From Xylona heveae TC161 (taxonomy: Eukaryota > Ascomycota > Xylonomycetes > Xylonales > Xylonaceae), in NCBI RefSeq assembly GCF_001619985.1, contig NW_017264200.1, positions 62,001 through 126,000 on the forward strand: DNA of 64,000 bases. The letters run 5' to 3'. The translations under genes and the position numbers were made by a program. Of the stretch, positions 1-10,517 are shown in pieces. Position 1 is the stretch's first letter, and each line of letters starts with the position of its first letter. The notes beneath the pieces are model-generated. The model was given only the letters and a program-made list of their open reading frames with translations. It made no database searches and had not been told where the DNA came from.

Positions 1-332
1 TCTTGCGGTTCTCGTAGATGAAAGAATCAGAAGGAAATATGCCCTCCGGTCTCAGTCAAGCAGAGTCCTTCGAAGTGATCAGAGAAATGAAGTCCTAAAT
101 TACAAGTAGGGAAGTATAACTGGAATCTTCCCTGCTGCTGCTTGCAAGAAACGAACAAGGATAATTGAAGAGTTCTCCACATTTGTGCTCCGCTTTTATC
201 CTTTCCATTCCATGCAACATAGCCCGAACGACAGGCCTCGGCTACACTTGTAGTCGGCATGCCGATGCGTCGAGGCAAGGAAAACGTAGACGTTTTATTT
301 CATTTATTTTGGGAAATCCAAGAAGACTAGGA
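1..332. other. 3' flank of zds1, no gene seen
   Basis: This stretch lies downstream of the zds1 stop on the minus strand and probably holds its 3' UTR. The short open frames here lack any recognisable domain. I see nothing else that I can support. Confidence 0.5.
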
Positions 333-3300
333 TCACCACATATCGTCATCGTTATCACCCTCATCCTCTCGGGACAAATTAGGGTTATTTAGCACGGGTG
401 CTTGATATTGATGGTAGTATTGTTGTTGCGGGTAATGCTGCTGTTGAGCGTCGCTACCGCCCTGGTAGTATTGCTCGTATCCTGCTTGCCCATCGGCATT
501 ATTATGTCGTGAAGCGCGGGATTGCGGTCGTGGCCAGTCATCTTGCCCTTGATGTTGCTGTTGCTCTTGGGGATGTTGATGTTGGCTATGGTGATCGTAT
601 TCGTACGCTTGTGAGTCCTCTGCATAGTCTCCTCCGCCACCGTACCCTGAAGTCTGCGATGAGTTAGTTGATTGAGTAGATGATGAGAAAGACTAGGCGG
701 GAAGGGAATGGGTCCTGACCTCTGGATAACCTTGGTATTGATAATGTCCCGCTTTTTGTTGCTGCTGCTGCTGCTGCAATAAGAGTTGCTGCTGTTCTTG
801 TTCCCGTTTGGCCTTTTCTTGTTGCAACTGTTGCTGTTTCCGCTGCGCGGGCGATTGAGGAACTTGCACGTGAGGGTGCATTTGCTGAACCTTTGCAAGG
901 TATGAATACATGAAATTCGAAAGCAAAACTTGCGAATAGAGAGCTCGCCGGGGATTCGCCAGCTTGATATGCGCCATACGATAGATTGCTCGCTCCTCGA
1001 GGATGGAGAAGCGAGTCCAGTTGTAATCGACATCAGGTCGAAGGGGCTTGTACGGGATTTCCGGAGACTGTGCACGGAGAGAATTGCTCTTTTTGCTGGT
1101 CGATTCACGGTCTCCCTTCTTCTTGCTGCCTCCGAAAAGGGATGAGAAAAGGCCGGATTCCTTTTCCTTTTTAGCATCGCCCGAAGTCTTTCTGGTGCTC
1201 TCCTTTTTGCGCTCCTCATCTAACTTGATACTTTCCCGGTCTAGAACAAGACTTTCACGTCCGCGACCACCATCGATTGAGGTTTGAAGGACGTCCAGGC
1301 GAGTATTCTCATGCGGTCGTTCAGAGGATCGACTATGCTTCCCTTTAGAACGTTTATACGCTTCTTTCTCCTCCTTCTTCTCTTCTTTCTTCTCTCGTTC
1401 TCTCTCTTTGTCCCTTTCCTTGTCCTTCTCCTTCTCCTCACTGCCAAGTAACCAACCCCAGCTCGATTTCCGTGGCGTGTCGCCGCTCTCTTTGTCCTTC
1501 TTTTTCTTGTCTGTCTTCTTTTCCTCGGCAAAGGTTGGGATAAAAGACAGACTATCTGTTCTAGTAGAATTACCAGGAAGCGGCGAGGGATTGGCGGCCA
1601 TTTCCTTCAGAGTCTGGGTGGGAGGAGTTTTTGATGAAACTGAAGAAGTGCGAGGGGGCGGCGCCCGCACTGGCGACTGTACTGGTGAAGGAGAAGGGCG
1701 TGAGAGAGCGGGTGGGCCGGCAGATTCCTGTGGCCGTTCGAAAGATGAGGAGCGCTTAGGGTGTTGGTCGTTCTGGACATCCTCTTCTGGCGGGGGTGTC
1801 TCAACGATACGAGGAATTGCCTCATTGGAACTCGGCGGGGACACGCTGGGCTGGTTGCCATGAGAGTCAGGAAGCTTCTCTTCAGGGTGGCCTTGCACTA
1901 TCAGCGCCTGCGCTTCCTTCGTTTCGTCCAAAGATTTCCGAGGAAGCTTTTGCGATTCGTCCTCCAACGTGGGACCAGAAGTTGCTTCGGGTCCTGACAC
2001 GTTCCGCCGAGGTGCAACAGGTGCCTGCGCCGATGCATCAGCTTTGGCCCGAGCGCCGGGAGAAGGGTCGGTCTGTGCTCTTGAAAGCTTGAGATCGTTG
2101 GAGCTGCTTGCAGTAGCCAAAGGCGAAGATGGAGACGGCTCCTCGGCGCCTACACGTGCGGCCCGTTTGGAGAGAGGCACTCTTTCGCCCTTTCGTAAAC
2201 TGCCCCTTCCATAAGCGGTTCGTGTCGACCTTCTCAAAGAGTGTCCCAGCGGCGCGGCTAGGATTGGCCTATCTTCACTGATCGGTACTTCTGTGCTTTC
2301 GGCATCACCACGGTTCTCCGAGTCCAAGCTCAATCGTCGCATGAGATTTGATGGATCACCGACAAGCTCTTCCAGATCTTGAAGACGAGAGATCGAAGAG
2401 GTCCGAGCTGGTTGGCTAGACAAGGATCTTTTCCTTTCAAGCCTTTCAGCGCCATCGGTATACCCCTCTCCTCCTTGACCGCCAGAATTATCGATTTGCC
2501 GGGACAGCATCGATTTCTTTCTTCGAAGTCCACCGGCCGAGCCAGCCCGTTGGAAGCCTTCGGGGGACAGTGAGTTTTCTCCGCTACGTCGCTTGATCTG
2601 ATCCACTCTTTTCTCGAGAAACGACTTGAATTCCTTGGGCGCCAGCTCAGGGTGCACTCGCGCAGGGACCCAGAAGAGCGTGGAAGCATCATCCTCGTCC
2701 ATCGAAGGCCTAGGGGCGAGTGATGGCACAGACTGACCAGTATTGAAGGATGGAAGATCGGGATCGCCGTCTCCAGTTGCATCCATCGACATACGCCGGA
2801 GAGCCTGGAGATTGCTAAGCTCCTGCGCAACGGCGGCCGGGTTGGATTCGTAGTCAATGTTATTCAGAGGAAACTGCGCGGTAGCTGTTTCGGACGGTCG
2901 CCGGGACGCCGCGGGCGATGGGGAATGCGAACTGCCATTCGAACCACCTGAGAGGCTCCTCTCGACAGGCATCTTACCCGAAGCCTCCATCGGAGCGGGT
3001 CGCCGTTCATTTGACACTATCCTCGTTAATGGCGGTCGTGGGCTCGTGTTTCGTGACGTCTCGGCTGACGCGCTTGGGTTAAGGTCCAGAGTCTCGCCAA
3101 ACTGTGATGCGATAAAGCTCAATGGCCTCGATTCGCGCCTATCATAGTCGTTGTAGCCATACAAATCGCCAATCGCTTCGGTAACATGATGGTTTTCGTC
3201 ACTTATCGAGAGATGCGGTGAGTGACCCTGGCGGTACTGGCGACTGTCGCCAGAGTCTCGGATAGTTGATGAAGCCTGCGTATAGAAAGAGCGTGGGACG

Positions 3301-3599
3301 TCAGCGTCGGTTTCCCTATTCGATTCCAAGGCAAGGAGTGAGAAGACAGCGTCTCAGAGTTTTGGTTTCAGCCACTTTCAGTGCATGTGCAACCTGCTAT
3401 CACCCCGCTCAGCTGCCTGCGGATGCAGTCCGAGCCAGGGTTGCAAGCAGCATGCAGGAAATAACACTCTTTGGAGTTGGTTGAAAAAGGGCACAAACCT
3501 GCATGGATTCTGTGTCTGCCCTGATAGAGGGTAATCCGCGTTGAAGGCCCGACTCCGAAGGAGCGACAACTGAGGCGTTTCGGAGAATGACGCGATCAT
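333..3599 (-). CDS. zds1: Zds1-family protein (PP2A-Cdc55 / Cdc14 pathway regulator)
   Basis: Three-exon model: 3599-3499, 3315-720, 653-333, giving 1005 residues. Intron 1 joins in frame at an AGG codon. Intron 2 (719-654, phase 0) has a clear CTAAC branch site and CAG acceptor. The large exon has no usable ATG at its own 5' end, so the start is placed in a short upstream exon; that start is the least certain part. The family signature is seen in the tryptophan-containing block FWVPARVHPELAP near residue 250 and in the Zds C-terminal domain near residues 790-845 (VDYNWTRFSILEERAIYRM). Zds proteins inhibit or localise PP2A-Cdc55 and so promote Cdc14 release and mitotic entry. Most of the chain is disordered, Ser/Pro-rich, with a Lys/Glu/Arg-rich charged stretch near 670-700. 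After the Zds domain come Gln runs and a Tyr/Gln/His-rich tail encoded by the last exon, ending in acidic residues. Confidence 0.85.
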
Positions 3600-5789
3600 C
3601 GAAACATTAGGTTAGATTAGGTACAATGAAGTGAGCCGAATAGTTCTGAAAATAAAGAGAAGTCCGAAAGGAAATGGAAAATTGATCAGACAGAAAGTAG
3701 GGAGTATACCGGGGGTGGGTTTGTTTCAATAATGTGGTAGTTCCCTCTGAAGAGGCCAGGACCGGGTGAGGTTCGCTCGTCTAGTGAGAATGCACGGTCA
3801 TTGGACCAACCCGAGCGGTGCTTATTTCACAAGATGGATGGATGCATCCAATTCTTTTCGCGGCAGATGATCCCTCTACGCGCAGTATCTTCCTCTACTT
3901 GGTAGCCATACGAGATGAATAGCCTTGTTATCGATTTTTATCTAAAAGAAAAAACCATTTATAATTTTTGGGGTTGATTATAGACCCCGGCGGGCAGCAA
4001 GTAGTATTACAAAGCACATATCGGTACAGGGGAGACGTTTTACGCCAGAACCACGCAACAGGCAAAATGGCCTACCGAATACTGAGCACCAGGAACGAAA
4101 GTTACACTAATCTTTCAGGTGGGCAATCATTTCTATTGACAAGCTGCGACCTTTTAGTTTGTGAACGCCGTCTTCTGTAGCATGCAACTCCCATGGGCGC
4201 GGTAAAATAGCGTCAGGAGCAGAATACGTCCTCGCCGACTACCAATGTGCGAATCGAACCCGCGAAAGAGCGAGCAAAAGGCTGCAAGTTAATCGTAAGC
4301 GCTTCTGTCCTGAAAAGGCTACTGTAAGGTACGGGTGGTGAAAGGGTAGTCACAGCGGTTGAGCTAGCTCTTGATTCGAGACCGAGAGACGGATGGCCTT
4401 CCAACGAATGATACCTAAGCGGACCCGCCCTGAGACGGTGCGCAAAGGAGAAACTTTAAAATATAGGGGCGCGAAGCTTCTAGAGGGTCTAGCAAAGAGG
4501 CTTCTCGAGGAGAAATAAATAATCACCCAATGAAATATCTAGTTGTATCGTCCCTTGTGTTCTGCATGCACCATTTACATGTAGTCTGGACAGGAGTGAT
4601 GTTAATAATGAATGGGTTGGTTCATACTTAACTTAGAATTTACTATTGCTTAGCACTTACTAAAACATCAACAATATAATTGTTTTTCAGGGGGTGAGTA
4701 AAATGTTCGCTTACTGGAAATGACAAGCATTTTTGTGTAAGATCAAGCAAACTCTTGAGGGAGGAATAAGGAAAGAATAGCGAGAAGTGACAAGGCAAGT
4801 CACGATGCAAACAAACAATGGATCCGACACTCTGGGGCCTGGAATGTTATTACTATAATCAGCACAGGCACAGCATCTCCACATTCTAAACAAAACAATA
4901 ATATATAGCTAAAATATCAATTTTATATAAATCAATTTATTTCATATAGCCTAATCATCTAATATTCATTATATAAAAAGGAATCACAAAAAATACCCCA
5001 TCCACACTTTTAAATCACATATTTCTTTATCTTTAATTTTTTAATAATATATATTTTATTTCCTTATTTTTATTTTATTTTATTTTATTTTAGAAAATTT
5101 TTTTTAGCATACAATATATCATTTATCAAGACAGCAAAAAGCAACCAGATTACAAAATAAAGATAAACAAGATCTACGTAAAAACAATATAAAGCAACAG
5201 GAAGGAAGACCCCTGTCTGAGAGAGGAAAACACCCAGATCCGGAGGGCTTGAGCGAGTAACAGAACGGAGATGCCGGCGATCGCGGGTGCTAATCGGCGT
5301 TTGACACGCGAACACCCCTCGTCCCCCATCGGCCCCACCGTAGTTGCCGTTTCGCCGAACACGCGGAACTCAGGGATCGTCGGCACCAGAGAAGAGCAAC
5401 TTCTGTTCCTGGCCGGGTGCGTTTCGCTTAAAGCACAAAGAGTTCCTCAGCTGATTAACCTGGAGCTTGTTGCTAACAGAACAAGCAACTGCTAGTTATC
5501 CGATCTACCCTGAGTATTCTTGAATTGTTTCATGGGCAAAGGTTTGCCGGGGTATCTTGCAGTTTTATTATTATTACATCTAGCAGGATCGCCTGCACTT
5601 GTCAACCATTGAGCGCCGTCATGGCTCATTTACTATTATACAGATAGCGCAGTTGACCCAGCGCGTAGAGGCAAAGCAATGAGCCCGCCTATTTCGCTTA
5701 GATAGCAGCAGTGTCACAGATGTGTCGCTGCGAGCCTCCCAAAGCCGTATAATTGATGTTGAGTCACGGCCACCATTAGAAACAGACAT
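3600..5789. other. AT-rich intergenic region upstream of zds1
   Basis: About 2.2 kb without a supportable gene. The zds1 promoter lies in the first few hundred bases. From about 4880 to 5170 the sequence is very AT-rich with short homopolymers, whereas about 5210-5420 is a GC-richer island. Open frames here are short and domain-free. A decayed repeat is possible but I cannot prove it from one copy. Confidence 0.5.
5066..5092. repeat. (TTTTA)n microsatellite
   Basis: About five consecutive copies of a TTTTA pentamer lie in the AT-rich part of the zds1-rrd1 gap. Confidence 0.8.
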
Positions 5790-7325
5790 CTACTTCGCCC
5801 ACGGAGCACGAGTGCCGACGATATCCCCGCTGGATTGAGCCTGAGCATCAACGTCTCGTGCTATACCGCGATTGTGTGTGGACCCCGTCCCTAGTCCCGT
5901 CCGATCAGGGTGTCGAGACCAGGGTGCAGCTGTAGCGGCCATCGGAGGCCTTCCCATTGAGGTGGGTTGTGCCCAAGGCGCTCTTGTACCTTCTTGCACC
6001 GGCTCCCGGGCAGAAGCATAACCCGCCTGCGCGGAGCTAGGACTGGCTCTTGCTGGTTGACTGGAAATGTGGGCCGAAACAGGCGGCGGCATTGCATGAG
6101 GATCTTGTTGCCATTGAAAAAGAGAACCGAATGGAAAATGTTGCACCACTGGGAATTTTGACAGCACTTCCGCATTGTACATCTTGATCATTCCCTAGAA
6201 AGATTTTAAGGTTAGTCATGGATCCGACACTCGTAATTTCTAGGGAATTTGACCTTGTTGATCTTTGCCCAGCCCCCTGGAACACCTGATATATCATAGA
6301 GTATTGGGCTGTGCTCCCAGAAGGGACCCTTTTTGACATCATAGATAAACCCAATAGCGTCAAAATATAGATTGCGGTGTCGCTCTCTTTCCACGATAAG
6401 AGCTTTCACAACCGCAGCTGGATCAGGCGCTCCTGGGAGCGACCCTTCCGATGGCAGCTCTTCTAATTTAGTAATTGGTGGGGACAACTGCGCCGATCCC
6501 AAAATGTACGGAATGAAGGAATGATCGTCCAAACCCCAAACCCCATGCGAGCCGGCCGGTTCTAGGCTGTATGTCTTTATGAGCCGACGTACAAGGGAGA
6601 GATAGCTGATCGAAAGGTTAGTATAGATGAATGCATATGACCGGTGCGCCTGCTCAGATAACATACGGAACGAAAACGCCTAGGACTATGCCCCTTTCCT
6701 CAACACCTGGATCCGTAGTGGCAAACCCATTAAGCTTCCAGATGCCACCCAAGAAGGCTAAAAAGCTTAATTCGTGACCAGTACCGTAGTCCAATCTCTG
6801 AGCGCTACCAAAAGCACCTAAAAGATATGATTCAAGCTCAATTACTGGAGAAGTTTCATCCTGTCCGTCTTGATGAAAGGAGCGCACTTGAGCTGGTAGG
6901 TTTCTTTTTAAGAGCTCGGGAAGTCGAGATTCCACAATCTGATACCATTTTCGAAAGCTTATGTTGCCAAACCTGCGAGGCCCTTGGTCTGGTGGTGCTT
7001 CTGCTATTATTCCTTCAAGATCCTCTAGTAAAACTTTTAGCTTTAAAACCGTATTTGAGAAGACCACGGCATTGGTTCCAGCTTCCCAAGTTTGGATATG
7101 ATTCTTTTCGCCCTCCGGGGTCGGGATCACGGTTGGAAACATCGATGCATTCAATTGCATCAGAAATGTAACAATATCATGATATGCCTCCGAAGTTAGA
7201 AAGTTAGCGATGTCTTGCCCGTCGTTGATCCTTTTTGTTGGCTGTATAAAGGTGTGATTATTTGACGGATTCAACAACGGCAGTCTTGGGCGTGGAGCCT
7301 TGATCTCGGGCCTGCTTGCGGGCAT
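5790..7325 (-). CDS. rrd1: PP2A phosphatase activator (PTPA / peptidyl-prolyl isomerase), Rrd1-type
   Basis: Exons 7325-6667, 6605-6254 and 6194-5790 give 471 residues. Intron 1 has a GTATGT donor (phase 2). Intron 2 has a weak GTCAAA donor but a good TTCTAG acceptor (phase 0). The start is the ATG at 7325, since the open frame further upstream begins only at TTG. PTPA-family blocks are continuous across the joins: the helical N-terminal half, [27 protein letters not shown] and the conserved [36 protein letters not shown] proteins reactivate PP2A catalytic subunits and isomerise a prolyl bond in them, acting in cytosol and nucleus. The tail after about residue 355 is Pro/Ala/Ser-rich and carries the hexapeptide TRAPWA twice, the second copy ending two residues from... 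the C terminus (TRAPWAK). Length and tail favour the Rrd1 rather than the Rrd2 paralogue; this is inference. Confidence 0.93.
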
Positions 7326-7690
7326 TTCGCAAATTTGAACCAAAAAATTATTCAGGGGGTTTGTTTAGCATGGAGTGTAGGCTCCTGTCAAAAAGGTAGC
7401 AGGAGTGAGTATTTATTATTATCATGGTGATGTCAAAATAGTCCATAACTTACCGAAGCTCGCCGTCTGGCCCACCCCGCTATCCACTCGATTAAGGGTA
7501 ATGCCGGGTAACCCCGCACTCTCCAATGCTGGTATATGCGAGGATGAGTCGCATAACACTTGAACACGCTAGGTAAATATCAAAAATATAAGAGCATGCT
7601 CCTTAGTTGCTCTATTGGTCGTGACTGTGTGCAGCTATGAAACCTTGAACTATAAATATTTCTGTCTAATGATCTTTTTCAAGCTTGCAT
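7326..7690. promoter_or_regulatory. Divergent intergenic region between rrd1 and the Myb-like gene
   Basis: 365 nt lying between two divergently transcribed starts, so it should hold both promoters. I see no clear TATA box or operator. Confidence 0.5.
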
Positions 7691-9703
7691 ATGAAGGTCA
7701 AGATGTCTCGCTTACCTAACCGCTATCACAGCGAACCCAGAGACGAAGAAGATGTTGATGCATTGGTTAAACAACAGATATTGACCGAAGTTGAATCATC
7801 ATCACCGATTCGTGATCAGGGAGACAGACAGTCTTTTGAGAGAGATGAATCGGTGTTTCTTTTTCCTCACGACCAAGAAGACTCTTTGTCCCAAGCAGGT
7901 GAGGCTTGCCACGCGTTGAACGCGCATGCGCTTTCGGATTCGCCAAGCAGAACGCGTCAATCAAAGTCCAACGGAGATTTTCGCAGTACAAAGCCGCTCA
8001 AGGTGCTAGGGAAACGACGTCGACAGACCCCTCAAATCATTATAGGCGCGCCAAAGACAAAGATATCAGGGGTTTCTCGCTCGAGAGAGACTTCGGACGC
8101 ATCCGCCGTTCCTAATCATGATAATCATGGCGAAGAAAGGGACCTCCCCTCTCAAGAAGAATCAACAGTATCTGTCCTTGAGAGCGTCTCTGATAAAGAT
8201 AATATTTGTGGTTCTGGAAACTCAATACGAAATACACACGAACGTGAAGCCAAAGACAGCACCAAACTTGACAAGCTCAATGCGCAGACCAAGCGTCTAG
8301 ACATTACGGCATCCAATTCTCGGCCGGAAGAGCTGTTGAATGCAAATGATATTGCTTCTTCTCAGCATGAGCGAGCCTCCGAGTCTCGTGAGAACAGCCC
8401 CGACCACTCCGAAAATGATGCAGCGACAGAAGAATATAGCAGTGACGACAGGGCGCCCAGCCCCATCAGAATAGAACACGAAGGCCGCGTCAAGGGGCTT
8501 TTTGCCAGGCCATTTTTACTTCTCGATGAAATGCTCGAAGTTGCAGAGAAGTATTTCAGTTACGAATTAGCCGGGCCCAAAATTGCGCAACTCCTTCGGT
8601 CTATCGACTGCTGTCAAGAAGCTTTACAAGATTCTAATAGCCACACGCAGCAAGGGTCCAGCCTTGCGGACAAAAATTACGAGTCACAACTTGAAGGAGT
8701 GGAGAGCAATGTTGCTCAAATGTCAGCAAGTCCCACGAATGGAGAACGAAACAAGAAGCTTATTCTGGATATCTTTATGGGTGTTATCCCACGCCTCATT
8801 CGACTCTTGCAAACTGCAGCAGAGTGTTTTCTACGCGAGCCGCCAAAGGAAGACTCCATTAAAAAAGTCCTTCGTATCAATAGGTTGATTCAAGATATTG
8901 AATTGAAAGTGAAAGGGTGGAAGCGCGGAAAACCCCGTGGAGATGAAAGACTGAATGAGATAAGGGAGCAAGTTCTTGCACCTAATGTGGAAATGATAAA
9001 ACTCTTGAAGCGCAGATTGGTAGATCTTACTGAAAGAGAGCAAATGGCAAATCATGCCATCCAAAGGCAGGTTCAAAGACAATACTCTGACAATGAGGCC
9101 GCAACACTGGAAGTGAACGGGCAACAAGACAGGATGGTCAGACTCCAAGAAGAAAAAGAGGAACAAATATCTGCTGCTAGAGCACTCTCCCTGCATTGCC
9201 AGAGGACGATTGTAGAGCTAAAACGGCGACAAAGCGGCTCTGAGAGCATCAATCGCGCATCATCGCTGCAGTCAGCTGGTCTGGTGTCTATTATTTCCTA
9301 TAAAGACATAAATCAGGCTTCCAAAGCTGACCACGTCAGTGACGACGGCATTGATGACGACATTGATGTCCACGTTGTTCCTATGGATAAAATCCCGAGT
9401 AACACAAGGGATGACGCCGAAACTTGGCCAGACCAACAGTTGTTAGCGCTTCTTGATGGATTGCAACAACATTTAGGTATGACCCATATTCATCGAGGTC
9501 CCGGATATTTAATTCTCACAAAAACCACAGGAAGCGACCGTTATGCGGCGATGCTCCATTCACATGGGCAGGCCGGCAAACCTCTGCATGGGATGTCCAT
9601 TGAGCAAATCCAAGGTAAAGCCAAGGAAGTTAAAGCCGGCCTCGAGGCTTATCTACAACGATTTCCTGGCGAAACGTTGCCAGAATGGGTGCTCTCAATC
9701 TAA
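7691..9703 (+). CDS. Uncharacterised nuclear-type protein with C-terminal Myb/SANT-like domain
   Basis: Start at ATG 7691; an upstream TTG is not used. The frame is open to 9703, but I infer a 54-nt intron at 9477-9530 (GTATGA donor, CTCAC branch-like site, CACAG acceptor) whose length is a multiple of three and which contains no stop. Removing it joins HLG to SDRYAAML and restores a three-helix Myb-like pattern: W-PDQQLLALLDGLQQHLG / DRYAAMLHSHG / SIEQIQGKAKEVK. The spliced product is 652 residues. Residues 1-270 are acidic, Ser-rich and disordered. Residues about 280-330 and 360-510 are predicted helical or coiled (for example ARPFLLLDEMLEVAEKYF). Architecture (disordered front, helical middle, C-terminal Myb) recalls Taz1/TRF-type telomere or DNA-binding proteins, but no TRFH homology is visible by eye. 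Function unknown; DNA binding is inference. Confidence 0.7.
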   Translation: MKVKMSRLPNRYHSEPRDEEDVDALVKQQILTEVESSSPIRDQGDRQSFERDESVFLFPHDQEDSLSQAGEACHALNAHALSDSPSRTRQSKSNGDFRSTKPLKVLGKRRRQTPQIIIGAPKTKISGVSRSRETSDASAVPNHDNHGEERDLPSQEESTVSVLESVSDKDNICGSGNSIRNTHEREAKDSTKLDKLNAQTKRLDITASNSRPEELLNANDIASSQHERASESRENSPDHSENDAATEEYSSDDRAPSPIRIEHEGRVKGLFARPFLLLDEMLEVAEKYFSYELAGPKIAQLLRSIDCCQEALQDSNSHTQQGSSLADKNYESQLEGVESNVAQMSASPTNGERNKKLILDIFMGVIPRLIRLLQTAAECFLREPPKEDSIKKVLRINRLIQDIELKVKGWKRGKPRGDERLNEIREQVLAPNVEMIKLLKRRLVDLTEREQMANHAIQRQVQRQYSDNEAATLEVNGQQDRMVRLQEEKEEQISAARALSLHCQRTIVELKRRQSGSESINRASSLQSAGLVSIISYKDINQASKADHVSDDGIDDDIDVHVVPMDKIPSNTRDDAETWPDQQLLALLDGLQQHLGMTHIHRGPGYLILTKTTGSDRYAAMLHSHGQAGKPLHGMSIEQIQGKAKEVKAGLEAYLQRFPGETLPEWVLSI

Positions 9704-10517
9704 TGAAATTTCCTGCTCGACAAAGCGCTTAAGGCTATCACGGCTTATGGCATAGTACTTGATTTTCAACGTCGTTGCTAAAGTTAATGCAGTTAATCGA
9801 CTTAAAATAAATAAGTAACCCTAATGCAAGCAGTACTGATATAAGAATTGCCGGGTTCCTTTTAATCGTTCTGCCCATATAATGTTTTCACTATCAGATT
9901 ACCGTACGTTGATCCTGTCACCTGCTTTGTTACAGGGTTGCGGTAGAAGGCGGTCGGGCGGTCTTTCCATTCGCTTGACGTTGAAAGTGTTTGTAATGTT
10001 CCATTTACGGAAGGAACCTCGGACGCCGCTCTTGCCCAACTTTAGCGGCCAACCGCTTGACGCGTAGCATTAGTAGAAGCGTGTTATTTTTCTGTCACCT
10101 ATTTCCACTCCGTCATTCGTGGATCTTCATAACTTGACGCTTCCATTCTAATGGTATTGGATTTCCATAAAGCTTTTGGAGCCGTTTAAAGCCAGACCTC
10201 ATCCAAAAAAGTGCCGGTAAGTTTGGGCATCAACCTTTTCGCTACTCCCACCTCAGCCCCTCTTCCAAAATGTGCGGAAAGTCTCCGCGCACGCTTTACG
10301 ATCAATAGAGTGTTGATATGTTGGCATAATTAGACCTTTTCCAGACCTGGCACGTTGCGTTTCCTCTTTGGCCCTGAAAATTGACTAACGAGGCTGCGTA
10401 GTAGCTTCTCTGCCGCTTTCTCTCGACCGCTTCGCACAGACTATAACTCCTACTTCTCTGGTCTAATCCTGCGATACGAGTGGCGACCGGAACTGGGCTG
10501 GTCGACCGCTTTTCAGA
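9704..10517. other. Intergenic region, promoter of the coiled-coil gene
   Basis: 814 nt between two plus-strand genes. The last 150 nt are pyrimidine-rich and probably form the core promoter and leader of the coiled-coil gene. No gene seen. Confidence 0.5.

Noticed and set aside
4240-4275. A GCGAATCGAACCCGCG stretch that resembles the T arm of a minus-strand tRNA
   Set aside because: The T-stem does not pair and no acceptor, D or anticodon arm can be folded around it.
5170-5570. Possible relic of an LTR-type element: a GC-richer island with a TGGTGCCGAC-like primer-site word on the minus strand, beside a very AT-rich flank
   Set aside because: No paired terminal repeat, no recognisable protein domain and only one copy in the window; the resemblance is too weak to annotate.
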